Source: Actinomycetes bacterium (lineage in GTDB: Bacteria > Actinomycetota > Thermoleophilia > Gaiellales > Gaiellaceae). Taken from it: a stretch of DNA of 37,769 nucleotides. This document shows positions 7,337 through 22,602 of the stretch, in pieces. The DNA lies in the NCBI GenBank assembly GCA_023251945.1, contig JAHEXT010000003.1, forward strand, positions 1 through 37,769, written 5' to 3'. The first letter of the stretch is position 1. The number at the start of each line of letters is the position of its first letter. The notes beneath the pieces are model-generated. The model had not been told where the DNA came from, made no database searches, and saw nothing but the letters and a program-made list of their open reading frames with translations. Made by a program: the position numbers and the translations under genes.

Positions 7337-8155
7337 ATGCGGGTCGTCGCCCTCCTCTTCGCCACCGTCGCGCTCACTGGATGCGGCGGGGCCGACCACG
7401 CGGAAGAAGCCACGACGGTCGTCGCCGCGTTCTACCCGCTGGCGTGGGCGGCGGAGCAGATCGGCGGCGAGGAGACTCATGTCGTCAACCTGACGCCTCC
7501 CGGGGCCGAGCCGCACGACATCGAGCTCTCCCCTCGCGACGTCGAGGCCGTCCGCGGCGCGGACCTCGTCGTCTACGTCGGCTCAGGGTTCCAGTCCGCC
7601 GTCGAGGACGCGGTTGCGCAGCGGGACGGCTCGTCCCTCGATGTCTCAGGCGGTGATCAGGACCCACACGTCTGGCTCGATCCCGTGCGCTTCGCGAGGA
7701 TCGCCGAGGAGATCGGCGATGCGCTCGGTCGTCCCGAGGCGGGGCGAGAGCTGGCCCGCCGCCTTCGGGGCCTGGACCGGGACTACATGACCGGTCTCGC
7801 GCACTGCGAGCGCCGCACGCTCGTGACGACGCATGCTGCGTTCGGACACCTCGCAGCCCGCTACGGCCTGACGCAGATCCCCCTCGCCGGACGCTCGCCG
7901 GAGGCCGAGCCGTCGCCGCGCGAGCTGGAGCGGTTGGTCGACGAGGTTCGGGAGTCGGGAGCGACGACGGTGCTCGCCGAGCCGCTCGTCTCCAGCCGCC
8001 TCGCCGAGACCGTGGCGCGTGAGGCCGGCGCGAAGGTCGCGGTCCTCGATCCCATCGAGGGGCTGACCGAAGAGCAGCTCGCCGGTGGGGAGGACTACCT
8101 CTCCGTGATGAGGCGGAACCTTGCGACCCTGAAGGAGGCGCTCGGATGCGGGTGA
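7337..8155 (+). CDS. znuA: Zinc ABC transporter substrate-binding lipoprotein
   Basis: From ATG 7337 the protein has 272 residues (GTG 7325 is an in-frame alternative). A short signal with lipobox LTGC (Cys16) anchors it to the membrane. It is a cluster A-I (TroA/ZnuA) binding protein: ligands are expected at His60 (AEPHDIELSP), His111 (DPHVWLDP), His166 (THAAFGHLAARYGL) and an acidic residue in VLAEPL. The His-rich loop seen in many ZnuA proteins is missing. It hands zinc to the ZnuB-ZnuC transporter encoded directly downstream. The stop overlaps the znuC start by 10 bases. Confidence 0.88.
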   Translation: MRVVALLFATVALTGCGGADHAEEATTVVAAFYPLAWAAEQIGGEETHVVNLTPPGAEPHDIELSPRDVEAVRGADLVVYVGSGFQSAVEDAVAQRDGSSLDVSGGDQDPHVWLDPVRFARIAEEIGDALGRPEAGRELARRLRGLDRDYMTGLAHCERRTLVTTHAAFGHLAARYGLTQIPLAGRSPEAEPSPRELERLVDEVRESGATTVLAEPLVSSRLAETVAREAGAKVAVLDPIEGLTEEQLAGGEDYLSVMRRNLATLKEALGCG

Positions 8156-8871
8156 CGCCGGCGGTCGAGCTCGACGACGTCTCGTTCGGCTACCGGCCGG
8201 GCCAGCGGGTGCTCGAGGGCGTCACACTCCGCCTCGGCGAAGGCGAGTTCGTCGCCGTCGCCGGGCCGAACGGCGGTGGGAAGACGACGCTCGTCCGGCT
8301 GATCCTCGGCCTCGAGCGGCCCGGGGACGGCCGAGCGCTCCTCTTCGGCGAGCCGGCGCATCGCTTCTCGCAGCGGAGGACGCTCGGCTACCTCGCGCAA
8401 CGGTTCGAGCTCGGCGGCGACGCACCGGCCACCGTGCGCGAGGTCGTCTCCGCGGGCAGGCTGGCCGCGGGCGGCCTGATCGGACCCATGCGAAGGCGCG
8501 ACCGAGAGCTCGTCGCGGAGGCAATCGAGCGAGTCGGACTCTCCGAAAGAGCCGACGCTCCGCTCCGCACGCTCTCGGGAGGCCAGCAGCAGCGAGCGTT
8601 CATCGCGAAGGCGCTGGCAGGAGAACCGTCTCTCCTCGTCCTGGACGAGCCCACGACGGGGGTCGACGCGGAGACGCAGGAGTCGCTCGCCGCGCTCCTC
8701 GACCGTCTCCACTCCGAGCTCGGGGTGACGATCGTCTACGTCTCTCACGAGTTCGGTGCGGTCGAGCGTTTCGTTCAGAGGCTCGTCCTCGTGCGGCGCA
8801 CGATCGTCTTCGACGGATCCCCGCAAGAGCTCCCCGGCATCTGGCACGACCCGTCGCACGTCCATGCTTGA
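8146..8871 (+). CDS. znuC: Zinc ABC transporter ATP-binding protein
   Basis: The 241-residue ATPase shows Walker A GPNGGGKT (40-47), Q-loop LAQRF, signature LSGGQQQR (143-150), Walker B LLVLDEPT (163-170) and the switch His in YVSHEF. It powers zinc import together with ZnuB on the cytoplasmic face. It overlaps znuA at its start and znuB at its end, showing a tightly coupled operon. Confidence 0.9.
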   Translation: MRVTPAVELDDVSFGYRPGQRVLEGVTLRLGEGEFVAVAGPNGGGKTTLVRLILGLERPGDGRALLFGEPAHRFSQRRTLGYLAQRFELGGDAPATVREVVSAGRLAAGGLIGPMRRRDRELVAEAIERVGLSERADAPLRTLSGGQQQRAFIAKALAGEPSLLVLDEPTTGVDAETQESLAALLDRLHSELGVTIVYVSHEFGAVERFVQRLVLVRRTIVFDGSPQELPGIWHDPSHVHA

Positions 8872-9661
8872 GTCCGAGTTCATGCGGCTCGCGCTCGGCG
8901 CCGGCATCGTCATCGGCGTCCTGGCTCCCGCGGTCGGCTTCTTCCTCGTCCAGCGCAGGCAGTCGCTGATCGGTGACGGAATCGGCCATGTCGCATTCGC
9001 CGGGGTCGCGGCGGGGATCTTGCTCGACGTGTCTCCGGTGCTGACCGCACTCGTTGCGGCCGTGCTCGGCGGCGTCGTGATCGAGGTCCTCCGCTCGCGC
9101 GGCGGCACCGCCGGCGATCAGGCGCTGGCGCTGGTCTTCTACACGGGGATCGCCCTCGGGGTCGTTCTCATTTCCACGGCCGGAGCCTTGAACGTCGACC
9201 TCTTCCAGTACCTGTTCGGCTCCATCCTGACGGTCACGCGGACCGACCTCGTGGTGATCGCGGCGCTCGGGGCAGTCGGGCTTGCCACGGTCGGACTTCT
9301 CTATCGTGCGCTCGCCGCGGTGGTCGTCGACGAAGAGGGAGCCCGGGTCGCCGGAGTTCCGATCGGTGGGCTCAACATCGCCGTCGCGGCGCTCGCCGCC
9401 GTCACGGTGGCGCTCTCGATGCGGGTCGTCGGGATCCTGCTCGTCGCCGCGCTCATGGTCCTTCCGGTGAGCGCCGCAGGCCGGATGGCGTGGAGCATGC
9501 GCTCGACGTTCGTCCTCGCGATGGCGATCGGCCTCGGCTCGTCGCTCGTCGGCCTCACGATCTCGTACTACGCGGACCTACCGCCCGGTGGGACGATCGT
9601 CCTCGCCGCGGCCGTCGTCTTCGGAACGGCCGTGGTGGTGAGCGCTGCCCGGGGACGCTAG
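8864..9661 (+). CDS. znuB: Zinc ABC transporter permease
   Basis: I start at ATG 8864 ([11 protein letters not shown]), which overlaps the znuC stop by 8 bases; the longer track ORF begins in the znuC shadow frame. The 265-residue protein is almost entirely hydrophobic, with about eight or nine helices, and carries ABC-3 family features such as [18 protein letters not shown] near the N-terminus and [20 protein letters not shown] in the second half. It forms the membrane channel for zinc. Its TAG stop shares bases with the convergent tdk stop (CTAG), leaving no room for a separate terminator. Confidence 0.9.
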   Translation: MLESEFMRLALGAGIVIGVLAPAVGFFLVQRRQSLIGDGIGHVAFAGVAAGILLDVSPVLTALVAAVLGGVVIEVLRSRGGTAGDQALALVFYTGIALGVVLISTAGALNVDLFQYLFGSILTVTRTDLVVIAALGAVGLATVGLLYRALAAVVVDEEGARVAGVPIGGLNIAVAALAAVTVALSMRVVGILLVAALMVLPVSAAGRMAWSMRSTFVLAMAIGLGSSLVGLTISYYADLPPGGTIVLAAAVVFGTAVVVSAARGR

Positions 9662-10257
9662 GCGGCGGCGAGCGCGGCGTCTGCGCCCGGCTCGTGGCAG
9701 CCCCTGCAGCGCGCCTCGTACTGCTCGGCAGACCCCACGAGCACCGTCTCGCCCGAGTACGGAGCGGGCCGCCCGTCGACGAGCCGCTGCGTCGTGGTTG
9801 CCGGGCCGCCGCAGCGGTGGCAGACGGCCTGGAGCTTGTCGACGAACTCCGCGTGCGCGAGGAGCTCCGGCATCGGCCCGAACGGAAGCCGACGAAAGTC
9901 CCGGTCGAGCCCTGCGGCGATCACGCGCGCGCCGCGGTCGGCCAGCTCGAGCGCCGCTCCCGCGATCGAGGGCTCGAAGAACTGCACCTCGTCGATCCCG
10001 ACGACGTCGAACCCGTGCGTGCGGGCGGTGAGCTCGCCGACCGAGGAGACGGGCACCGCTCGCATGCGAATCCCTGCATGGCTGACGATGTCGCTCGCGT
10101 CGTAGCGGTCGTCGATGCGCGGCTTGAAGATGACCACGCGCTGACCGGCGATCTCGGCACGCCGCAGCCGCCGGATCATCTCTTCGCTCTTCCCGCTGAA
10201 CATCGGCCCGCAGATGACCTCGAGCCAGCCGCCTTGCTGCGGGGCGATGCGGATCAC
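9658..10257 (-). CDS. tdk: Thymidine kinase (type II)
   Basis: The 199-residue protein phosphorylates thymidine to dTMP in the salvage pathway. Walker A GPMFSGKS (17-24), the Walker B-like GIDEVQFF and the zinc ribbon built from CHRCGG and CRGCHEPG are all present, as in TK1-type enzymes. The lasso region [16 protein letters not shown] is intact. Length and order are typical. In many Actinobacteria tdk is absent, so its presence is mildly informative about lineage. It faces znuB with overlapping stops. Confidence 0.93.
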   Translation of the reverse strand: MIRIAPQQGGWLEVICGPMFSGKSEEMIRRLRRAEIAGQRVVIFKPRIDDRYDASDIVSHAGIRMRAVPVSSVGELTARTHGFDVVGIDEVQFFEPSIAGAALELADRGARVIAAGLDRDFRRLPFGPMPELLAHAEFVDKLQAVCHRCGGPATTTQRLVDGRPAPYSGETVLVGSAEQYEARCRGCHEPGADAALAAA

Positions 10258-10322
10258 GCGGCGATGCTAGTGGGGCAGTCGGCCGGCGCGCACTGCTCCC
10301 AAGAAGGCCTTCGCGCCACTGC

Positions 10323-10328
10323 TACACT
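10323..10328 (+). promoter_or_regulatory. Candidate -10 box for the tRNA-Met/rpmG/secE unit
   Basis: TACACT fits the TANNNT -10 pattern and lies 11 bases before the tRNA-Met 5' end. No convincing -35 hexamer is visible at 16-18 bases upstream, so the assignment is weak. Confidence 0.35.
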
Positions 10329-10339
10329 CTTGCGCGCGC

Positions 10340-10413
10340 GGCGGCGTAGCTCAGTTGGTTAGAGCAGCGGAATCATAATCCGCGTGTCGTAGGTTCGAGT
10401 CCTACCGCCGCTA
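10340..10413 (+). tRNA. tRNA-Met (CAT anticodon), elongator type
   Basis: A 74-nt cloverleaf: acceptor GGCGGCG/CGCCGCT (terminal G-U pair), D arm GCTC/GAGC, anticodon stem GCGGA/TCCGC with loop ATCATAA, and T arm GTAGG/CCTAC with TTCGAGT. Anticodon CAT. The position directly before rpmG-secE-nusG is the conserved place of elongator tRNA-Met in Actinobacteria. A tRNA-Ile with lysidine is an alternative for CAT anticodons but less likely here. Confidence 0.9.
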
Positions 10414-10466
10414 CTCGCACCTCTTCTTTATCTTCCGTATCGCAACCCCGAGAACGACAACGAAGA

Positions 10467-10628
10467 ATGGCAACCGGAGTCCGAGTCGCGATCACGCTCG
10501 CCTGCACGGAGTGCAAGCGGCGCAATTACCAGACGCAGAAGTCGAAGCGGAACTCGCCTGACCGGGTGGAGTTCCGGAAGTACTGCCGCTGGTGCGGTCG
10601 CCATACACCGCACAGGGAGACGAGGTAG
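10467..10628 (+). CDS. rpmG: Ribosomal protein L33, zinc-binding form
   Basis: This short gene is too small to appear in the right frame of the ORF track. ATG 10467 opens [20 protein letters not shown] and the frame ends after 53 residues in HRETR. L33 sits near the E site of the 50S subunit. Two CxxC motifs (CTEC, CRWC) make it the zinc-ribbon version. The next gene, secE, starts five bases after the stop. Confidence 0.95.
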   Translation: MATGVRVAITLACTECKRRNYQTQKSKRNSPDRVEFRKYCRWCGRHTPHRETR

Positions 10629-10632
10629 CGCC

Positions 10633-10953
10633 GTGGCACGCGAGACACGCAGGCAGCGCCGCGCCGCCCGAGCCGCCGCCGGAGACGGCGCTCCGACCCC
10701 CCGCCGCGGCCGCCAGGCTCAGGTCCGGCCGGCTCAGCAGCCCGTCAAGCAGCAGACTGGACGCCGCGCGGAGCACCCTCGCGGGCAGTTCGTCCGCGAG
10801 TCGTACGCGGAGCTCAAGAAGGTCGACTGGCCGACCCGGCGCCAGACGCTCCAGGGCGTCGTCGTCGTCATCATCGCGTGCGCCATCGTCGGTGCGTACC
10901 TCTGGGGACTCGACCAGGTCATCCGCCCCTTCGTCGACCGCGTCCTGCTCTAG
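10633..10953 (+). CDS. secE: Preprotein translocase subunit SecE
   Basis: The 106-residue protein begins at GTG ([10 protein letters not shown]). The C-terminal half is the SecE signature: amphipathic [23 protein letters not shown] followed by one transmembrane helix ([18 protein letters not shown]). It clamps SecY in the protein-conducting channel. The N-terminal 45 residues form a basic, Ala/Arg/Gln-rich extension beyond the usual 60-70-residue core; similar extensions are known in actinobacterial SecE. Gene order rpmG-secE-nusG is classical. Confidence 0.95.
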   Translation: MARETRRQRRAARAAAGDGAPTPRRGRQAQVRPAQQPVKQQTGRRAEHPRGQFVRESYAELKKVDWPTRRQTLQGVVVVIIACAIVGAYLWGLDQVIRPFVDRVLL

Positions 10954-11011
10954 GAATGCAGTTGAATGCCACATACACCGCGGCCGCGAAGCGGACGCCT
11001 TCAGGGATTTT

Positions 11012-11051
11012 CGCGCGAGCGGAATCGGCGCTAGCCGATTCCGCTCGCGCG
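11012..11051. repeat. Perfect 18-bp-stem palindrome between secE and nusG
   Basis: CGCGCGAGCGGAATCGGC and its exact reverse complement flank a GCTA loop. A T-run precedes rather than follows it, so it is not a standard intrinsic terminator for rightward transcription. It ends four bases before the nusG Shine-Dalgarno (AGGAG). It could be a mobile REP-like palindrome or an mRNA processing or attenuation site. Confidence 0.85.
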
Positions 11052-11066
11052 CACTAGGAGCTCCGC

Positions 11067-11600
11067 ATGTTCCGCTGGTACGTGATCAACACCTACTCCG
11101 GGCACGAGAACAAGGTGAAGACCAATCTCGAGCACCGGATCGTCTCCATGAACCAGCAGCCGGCCTTCCGCCGCGTCGTCGTACCCACCGAGCAGGTGAT
11201 CGAGACGAAGGACGGCCAGAAGGTGCAGACCGAGAAGCGCGTCCTCCCGGGCTACGTGCTCGTCAACATGAACATGTCGGACGAGTCGTGGACGGTCGTG
11301 AAGGGGACGCCCGGCGTCACCGGCTTCGTCGGCGCGGGAACGAAGCCCGTGCCGCTCTCGCAGCCCGAAGTCGACCGCATTCTCCACCACGGTGTGCCCG
11401 CCGGCGGACAGGCCCAGAAGGCGCAGGTCGAGTTCTCGCTCGGCGAGTCGGTGAAGGTGACGTCCGGACCCCTGTCCGACTTCGACGGCGAGATCGTCGA
11501 TGTCAACCCCGACCAGCAGAAGCTGAAGGTGCTCGTCGACATCTTCGAGCGCCAGGTGCCCGTCGAGCTCGGCTTCGACCAGGTGAAGAAGATCGACTGA
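11067..11600 (+). CDS. nusG: Transcription termination/antitermination factor NusG
   Basis: The 177-residue protein contains the NGN domain ([20 protein letters not shown], then [13 protein letters not shown]) and a C-terminal KOW domain ([27 protein letters not shown]). NusG binds RNA polymerase and couples it to Rho or to ribosomal S10. The acidic N-terminal extension found in Mycobacterium and Streptomyces NusG is missing. SD AGGAG lies 7 bases upstream. The stop overlaps the rplK start (TGATG). Confidence 0.97.
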   Translation: MFRWYVINTYSGHENKVKTNLEHRIVSMNQQPAFRRVVVPTEQVIETKDGQKVQTEKRVLPGYVLVNMNMSDESWTVVKGTPGVTGFVGAGTKPVPLSQPEVDRILHHGVPAGGQAQKAQVEFSLGESVKVTSGPLSDFDGEIVDVNPDQQKLKVLVDIFERQVPVELGFDQVKKID

Positions 11601-12025
11601 TGGCCAAGAAGGTACTTACCCTCATCAAGCTCCAGATCCCGGGTGGGCAGGCGAACCCGGCCCCTCCGGTCGGGCCCGCGCTCGGTCAGCACGGGGTCAA
11701 CATCATGGAGTTCTGCAAGGCGTTCAACGCGCAGACGGCGCAGGAGAACGGACGCATCACCCCGGTGGAAATCACGGTCTTCGAGGACCGTTCGTTCACG
11801 TTCATCACGAAGACGCCGCCGGCCGCCGTGCTCATCAAGGAGGCGCTCGGGCTCGAGTCCGGCTCCGGTGAGCCGAACCGCAACAAGGTCGGCCGTCTCA
11901 CTCATGCCCAGCTCCGCTCGATTGCCGAGACGAAGATGCTCGACCTGAATGCGCGCGACGTCGAGGAGGCGATGAAGGTCATCGCCGGGACGGCCCGCTC
12001 GATGGGCGTGGAGACGGACGTATGA
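11600..12025 (+). CDS. rplK: Ribosomal protein L11
   Basis: ATG 11600 gives a 141-residue protein starting [20 protein letters not shown], the standard L11 N-terminus with the flexible Pro-rich thiostrepton-contact loop ([16 protein letters not shown]). The C-terminal rRNA-binding domain ends [11 protein letters not shown]. It forms the GTPase-associated centre with L10-L7/L12. Start overlaps the nusG stop. A 138-nt structured element follows, so coupling to rplA is interrupted. Confidence 0.97.
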   Translation: MAKKVLTLIKLQIPGGQANPAPPVGPALGQHGVNIMEFCKAFNAQTAQENGRITPVEITVFEDRSFTFITKTPPAAVLIKEALGLESGSGEPNRNKVGRLTHAQLRSIAETKMLDLNARDVEEAMKVIAGTARSMGVETDV

Positions 12026-12160
12026 GCACCGCTCGCCTTCGGCTCGCGGTCGTGGGGGAAACCATGTTTCCCCCACGTGCCCCCTTCTTCCTGAGAGCGT
12101 GGGGAACCTCCCGGTTCCCCATACCCCTCCACGCTCATAGGCCGGGGACCGGCCTATGAG
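12023..12160 (+). repeat. Element A copy 1: structured rplK/rplA junction element
   Basis: This 138-nt element begins at the rplK stop codon and ends just after the rplA start codon. It has four successive hairpins: H0 (ACCGC..GCGGT with inner GCC/GGC, 12028-12050), H1 (12-bp stem around GGGGGAAAC, 12051-12077), H2 (GAGCGTGG..CCACGCTC enclosing GGAACC/GGTTCC, 12095-12136) and H3 (CATAGGCCGG/CCGGCCTATG, 12136-12158). H3 places the purine-rich GGGGA in the loop and the rplA ATG in the 3' arm. A second copy at 31479-31616 aligns without gaps at 122 of 138 positions by hand count, with compensatory stem changes. Confidence 0.85.
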
Positions 12161-12887
12161 CGCGCACGGCAAGCGCTACCGCTCCGCCCGCGAGCAGATC
12201 GAGCGGGAACACGCGTACACCCCGCTCGAGGCGGTCCGGCTGCTCAAGGGGATCGAGGGTGCCCGCTTCGACGAGACCGTCGAGGCGCATTTCCGCCTCG
12301 GACTCAACGTACGCCACGCGGACCAGCAGCTTCGTGGGACGATCATGCTCCCGCACGGAATCGGCAAGGACGTCCGCGTCGCCGTGTTCGCCGAGGGCGA
12401 GAAGGCTCGTGAGGCGGAGGACGCAGGTGCCGACGTGGTCGGCGCCGCCGATCTCGCCTCGCGCATCGAGGAGGGGTTCCTGGACTTCGACGTCGCGATC
12501 GCCACGCCCGACCAGATGGGGGTTGTCGGGAAGCTCGGCCGAGTGCTCGGCCCGAGGGGTCTCATGCCGAACCCGAAGACCGGGACCGTGACCCTCGACG
12601 TCGGCAAAGCCGTTCAAGACTCGAAGGCCGGAAAGCTCGAGTACCGGACCGACCGCGGCGGCAACGTCCATCTCCCAATCGGGAAGCGGAGCTTCGAGGA
12701 GCGGGCGCTCCTCGAGAACTACGCGGCCCTGGTCGAGGAGATCGTGCGCGCCAAGCCCTCGGCTGCGAAGGGTCGCTACATCAAACAGATCACCCTGACC
12801 ACGACCATGGGCCCGGGCATCCGCGTCGACTCGGCGAAGACGCGCGATATCGCAGACGAGCTCGAGGGAGCTACAGTTTCGGCCTAG
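12156..12887 (+). CDS. rplA: Ribosomal protein L1
   Basis: The 243-residue protein includes the L1 signature around [24 protein letters not shown] and [16 protein letters not shown]1 forms the mobile stalk at the ribosomal E site and in many bacteria represses its own operon by binding the L11-L1 mRNA. The start codon and the only SD-like sequence (GGGGA) lie inside hairpin H3 of element A, so translation should depend on opening that structure. An L10-leader-like region follows directly. Confidence 0.96.
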   Translation: MSAHGKRYRSAREQIEREHAYTPLEAVRLLKGIEGARFDETVEAHFRLGLNVRHADQQLRGTIMLPHGIGKDVRVAVFAEGEKAREAEDAGADVVGAADLASRIEEGFLDFDVAIATPDQMGVVGKLGRVLGPRGLMPNPKTGTVTLDVGKAVQDSKAGKLEYRTDRGGNVHLPIGKRSFEERALLENYAALVEEIVRAKPSAAKGRYIKQITLTTTMGPGIRVDSAKTRDIADELEGATVSA

Positions 12888-12995
12888 CTACCGACTAGCA
12901 CCCGCCTGAGACAGCTGGCAGCCCATCGGGGCAGAGGTCCAGCCGAGGTAGGTTCCGCGGCCTCGTTGCCGTCCGGGCCCGCCTCGTGCGGGTCT
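12888..12995 (+). ncRNA. L10 leader (autoregulatory mRNA leader of rplJL)
   Basis: The 130-base gap before rplJ has the hallmarks of the L10 leader: CTGAGACAGCTGG followed about 25 bases later by CCAGCCGAGGTAG. CTGG pairs with CCAG, and CTACC directly after the rplA stop pairs with GGTAG (12947-12951), closing a stem of about 64 nt; the AGACAG and GCCGAGG strands would form the kink-turn that L10-(L7/L12) recognises. A further CCCGC/GCGGG hairpin follows. Excess L10 complex would bind here and lower rplJL expression. Pattern recognised from memory, not by covariance model. Confidence 0.7.
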
Positions 12996-13018
12996 AGTCG
13001 TTTCCGGAGGAAACGACT
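12996..13018 (+). promoter_or_regulatory. SD-in-loop hairpin at the rplJ start
   Basis: AGTCGTTTCC pairs perfectly with GGAAACGACT around a GGA loop. The Shine-Dalgarno GGAGG spans loop and 3' arm, and the TTG start follows immediately. Ribosome access to rplJ should require melting of this 10-bp stem, which would add to control by the L10 leader upstream. Confidence 0.65.
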
Positions 13019-13705
13019 TTGCTGAAAACGGACAAGGAACGGATCGTCTCCGAGCTCGCGGCCGAGCTCGGCTCGGCGGAGACCCTGATCGTCGCCGACT
13101 ATCGCGGCCTGACGAACAAGCAGCTCGAGGCGCTGCGCGACGAGCTGATCGAACACGGTGCGCGCTTCCGCATCGTCAAGAACACGCTGACGCGCCGTGC
13201 GGCTGAGCTGGCCGGCGCCGAGGCGCTGCTCGTGATGCTCGACGGGCCGACGGCGATCGCATTCATCGAGTCTGCGGGGGACCCTGCCGCAGTTGCCAAG
13301 GCGCTCGCGACGGCGGCCAAGGAGACCAACGTCCTCATGCTGCGGGGCGGGATCCTCGAAGGGAAGGCACTGTCCGGCGACGAGATCGCGGAGCTTGCGA
13401 CGCTGCCGCCCATGGACGTCTTGCGCGGGCAGCTGGTCGGCGCCGTCGTCGCTCCGTTGACGCAGCTCGTGGCGCTGGTGTCGGCGCCGCTGCGCGACCT
13501 GCACGGCGTGATCGATGCCCGGATCAAGCAGTTGGAGGAGCAGGGACAGGTCGTCGAGCCAGTCGACGAGGCAACGGAGGAAGCGGACACGGCAGATTCA
13601 CCGGCAGATTCGGCTGAGGCCGAATCTGCCGCCCAACAAGGTTCGGCGGATCCCACGACTGCTGATACGCCCGCTGAGCAGACTGAAGGAGAAGAGGAGG
13701 AGTAA
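13019..13705 (+). CDS. rplJ: Ribosomal protein L10 with acidic C-terminal extension
   Basis: TTG start with GGAGG upstream. The first about 170 residues are typical L10 ([42 protein letters not shown]) and end in the helix that carries L7/L12 dimers ([22 protein letters not shown]). About 50 further residues are an acidic, Ala/Ser/Glu-rich tail ([19 protein letters not shown] and on), longer than the family norm. A perfect 13-bp hairpin lies within the DNA for this tail. The stop overlaps the rplL start. Confidence 0.95.
   Translation: MLKTDKERIVSELAAELGSAETLIVADYRGLTNKQLEALRDELIEHGARFRIVKNTLTRRAAELAGAEALLVMLDGPTAIAFIESAGDPAAVAKALATAAKETNVLMLRGGILEGKALSGDEIAELATLPPMDVLRGQLVGAVVAPLTQLVALVSAPLRDLHGVIDARIKQLEEQGQVVEPVDEATEEADTADSPADSAEAESAAQQGSADPTTADTPAEQTEGEEEE
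13602..13631. repeat. Perfect 13-bp palindrome inside the rplJ tail
   Basis: CGGCAGATTCGGC, loop TGAG, then the exact reverse complement GCCGAATCTGCCG. It is preceded by a direct repeat GGCAGATTC (13591-13599 and 13603-13611). It encodes part of the disordered acidic tail of L10 and keeps the frame. Confidence 0.8.
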
Positions 13706-14097
13706 TGGCGACGGACGTCCAGAAGGTGCTCGACACGCTCGGCAAGATGACGGTGCTCGAGCTTGTCGAGCTGAAGAAGTCGATCGAGGACGAGTGGGGC
13801 GTCTCCGCCGCCGCTCCGGTCGCGGTCGCCGCCCCCGGTGCGGCTCTCGCGGCCGCCGGTGAGGGTGCCGCCGAAGCGGAGGAGAAGGACTCCTTCGACG
13901 TCGTGCTCACCGCCGTCGGGGACAAGAAGATCCAGGTCATCAAGGTCGTCCGGGCGGTGACGGGCCTCGGTCTCAAGGAGGCGAAGGACCTCGTCGACGG
14001 CGCTCCCGGTGCCGTCAAGGAGGGCGCCGCGAAGGAGGAGGCCGAGTCCGTCAAAGCCCAGCTCGAAGAGGCGGGCGCCAGCGTCGAGTTGAAGTAA
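13705..14097 (+). CDS. rplL: Ribosomal protein L7/L12
   Basis: The 130-residue protein has the N-terminal dimerisation helices ([25 protein letters not shown]), an Ala/Gly/Pro-rich hinge, and the C-terminal factor-binding domain ([40 protein letters not shown]). Multiple copies form the ribosomal stalk that recruits EF-Tu and EF-G. The gene starts inside the rplJ stop (TAATG) and is followed three bases later by a 57-nt palindrome. Confidence 0.97.
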   Translation: MATDVQKVLDTLGKMTVLELVELKKSIEDEWGVSAAAPVAVAAPGAALAAAGEGAAEAEEKDSFDVVLTAVGDKKIQVIKVVRAVTGLGLKEAKDLVDGAPGAVKEGAAKEEAESVKAQLEEAGASVELK

Positions 14098-14100
14098 CCC

Positions 14101-14157
14101 GGGGTCAGGTCTCGTTTGTTGCACGTAGGTCGTGTGCAACAAACGAGACCTGACCCC
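14101..14157. repeat. REP-like palindrome copy 1, between rplL and rpoB
   Basis: A 24-nt arm beginning GGGGTCAGGTCTCGTTTG pairs perfectly with its reverse complement across a 9-nt loop (GTAGGTCGT). An element with identical arms and a different loop lies after rpoC (22537-22593). Long palindromes with GGGGTCAG ends resemble REP/RAYT-mobilised elements. It lies where many bacteria have an attenuator or processing site between rplL and rpoB. Confidence 0.9.
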
Positions 14158-14179
14158 AGCTTGCCTCGTGCGCTATCCT
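14150..14179 (+). promoter_or_regulatory. Candidate rpoB promoter P1
   Basis: CTGACC (14150-14155), 18 bases, TATCCT (14174-14179). The -35 would come from the right arm of the palindrome. The -10 fits TANNNT. The region CTCGTGCGCTATCCTTC is duplicated 62 bases downstream. Confidence 0.35.
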
Positions 14180-14211
14180 TCTTGGACGCATTCCATCCGC
14201 TCCGACGGCGG

Positions 14212-14241
14212 TTGCGGTGGGTTGTGCTCGTGCGCTATCCT
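14212..14241 (+). promoter_or_regulatory. Candidate rpoB promoter P2
   Basis: TTGCGG (14212-14217), 18 bases, TATCCT (14236-14241), within the second copy of the 17-nt repeat CTCGTGCGCTATCCTTC. It lies 63 bases before the rpoB start. The repeated -10 with equal spacing makes a tandem promoter plausible. Confidence 0.4.
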
Positions 14242-14303
14242 TCGGGGTTCCGCCGAGGCTTCGCCCGTCCAACTCTGCATGCATTTAAGGGAGGCTGTCA
14301 CAT

Positions 14304-17915
<3,612 letters not shown>

Positions 17916-17958
17916 TCCCTCAAATCACGGAACCGAGAGAGAGGTTCGAGACGCTCTG

Positions 17959-22530
<4,572 letters not shown>

Positions 22531-22536
22531 ACGCTT

Positions 22537-22593
22537 GGGGTCAGGTCTCGTTTGTTGCACGGCCAGGCCGTGCAACAAACGAGACCTGACCCC
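22537..22593. repeat. REP-like palindrome copy 2, downstream of rpoC
   Basis: The 24-nt arms are identical to those at 14101-14157; the 9-nt loop is GGCCAGGCC, which can extend the stem. Total length is again 57 nt. It ends nine bases before the next gene's ATG. Three C residues and TTAAG follow, so it may work as a transcript-end stabiliser or partial terminator for rpoBC. Confidence 0.9.
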
Positions 22594-22602
22594 CTTAAGA
22601 CG

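Noticed and set aside
11012-11051. Intrinsic terminator between secE and nusG
   Set aside because: The stem is perfect but no U-run follows; T residues are on the 5' side only. Kept as a palindrome of unknown role.
11902-12138. Minus-strand ORF ([20 protein letters not shown]) with a homologous ORF at 30932-31594
   Set aside because: The similarity is just the antisense translation of the two element A copies. Differences follow base pairing, not codon positions, and similarity stops at the element border.
22552-22602. Upstream ATG of the 612-aa track ORF (MLHGQAVQQTRPDP)
   Set aside because: These codons translate the palindrome; the same peptide appears in shadow ORFs near 14116-14142. 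The signal peptide begins at 22603.
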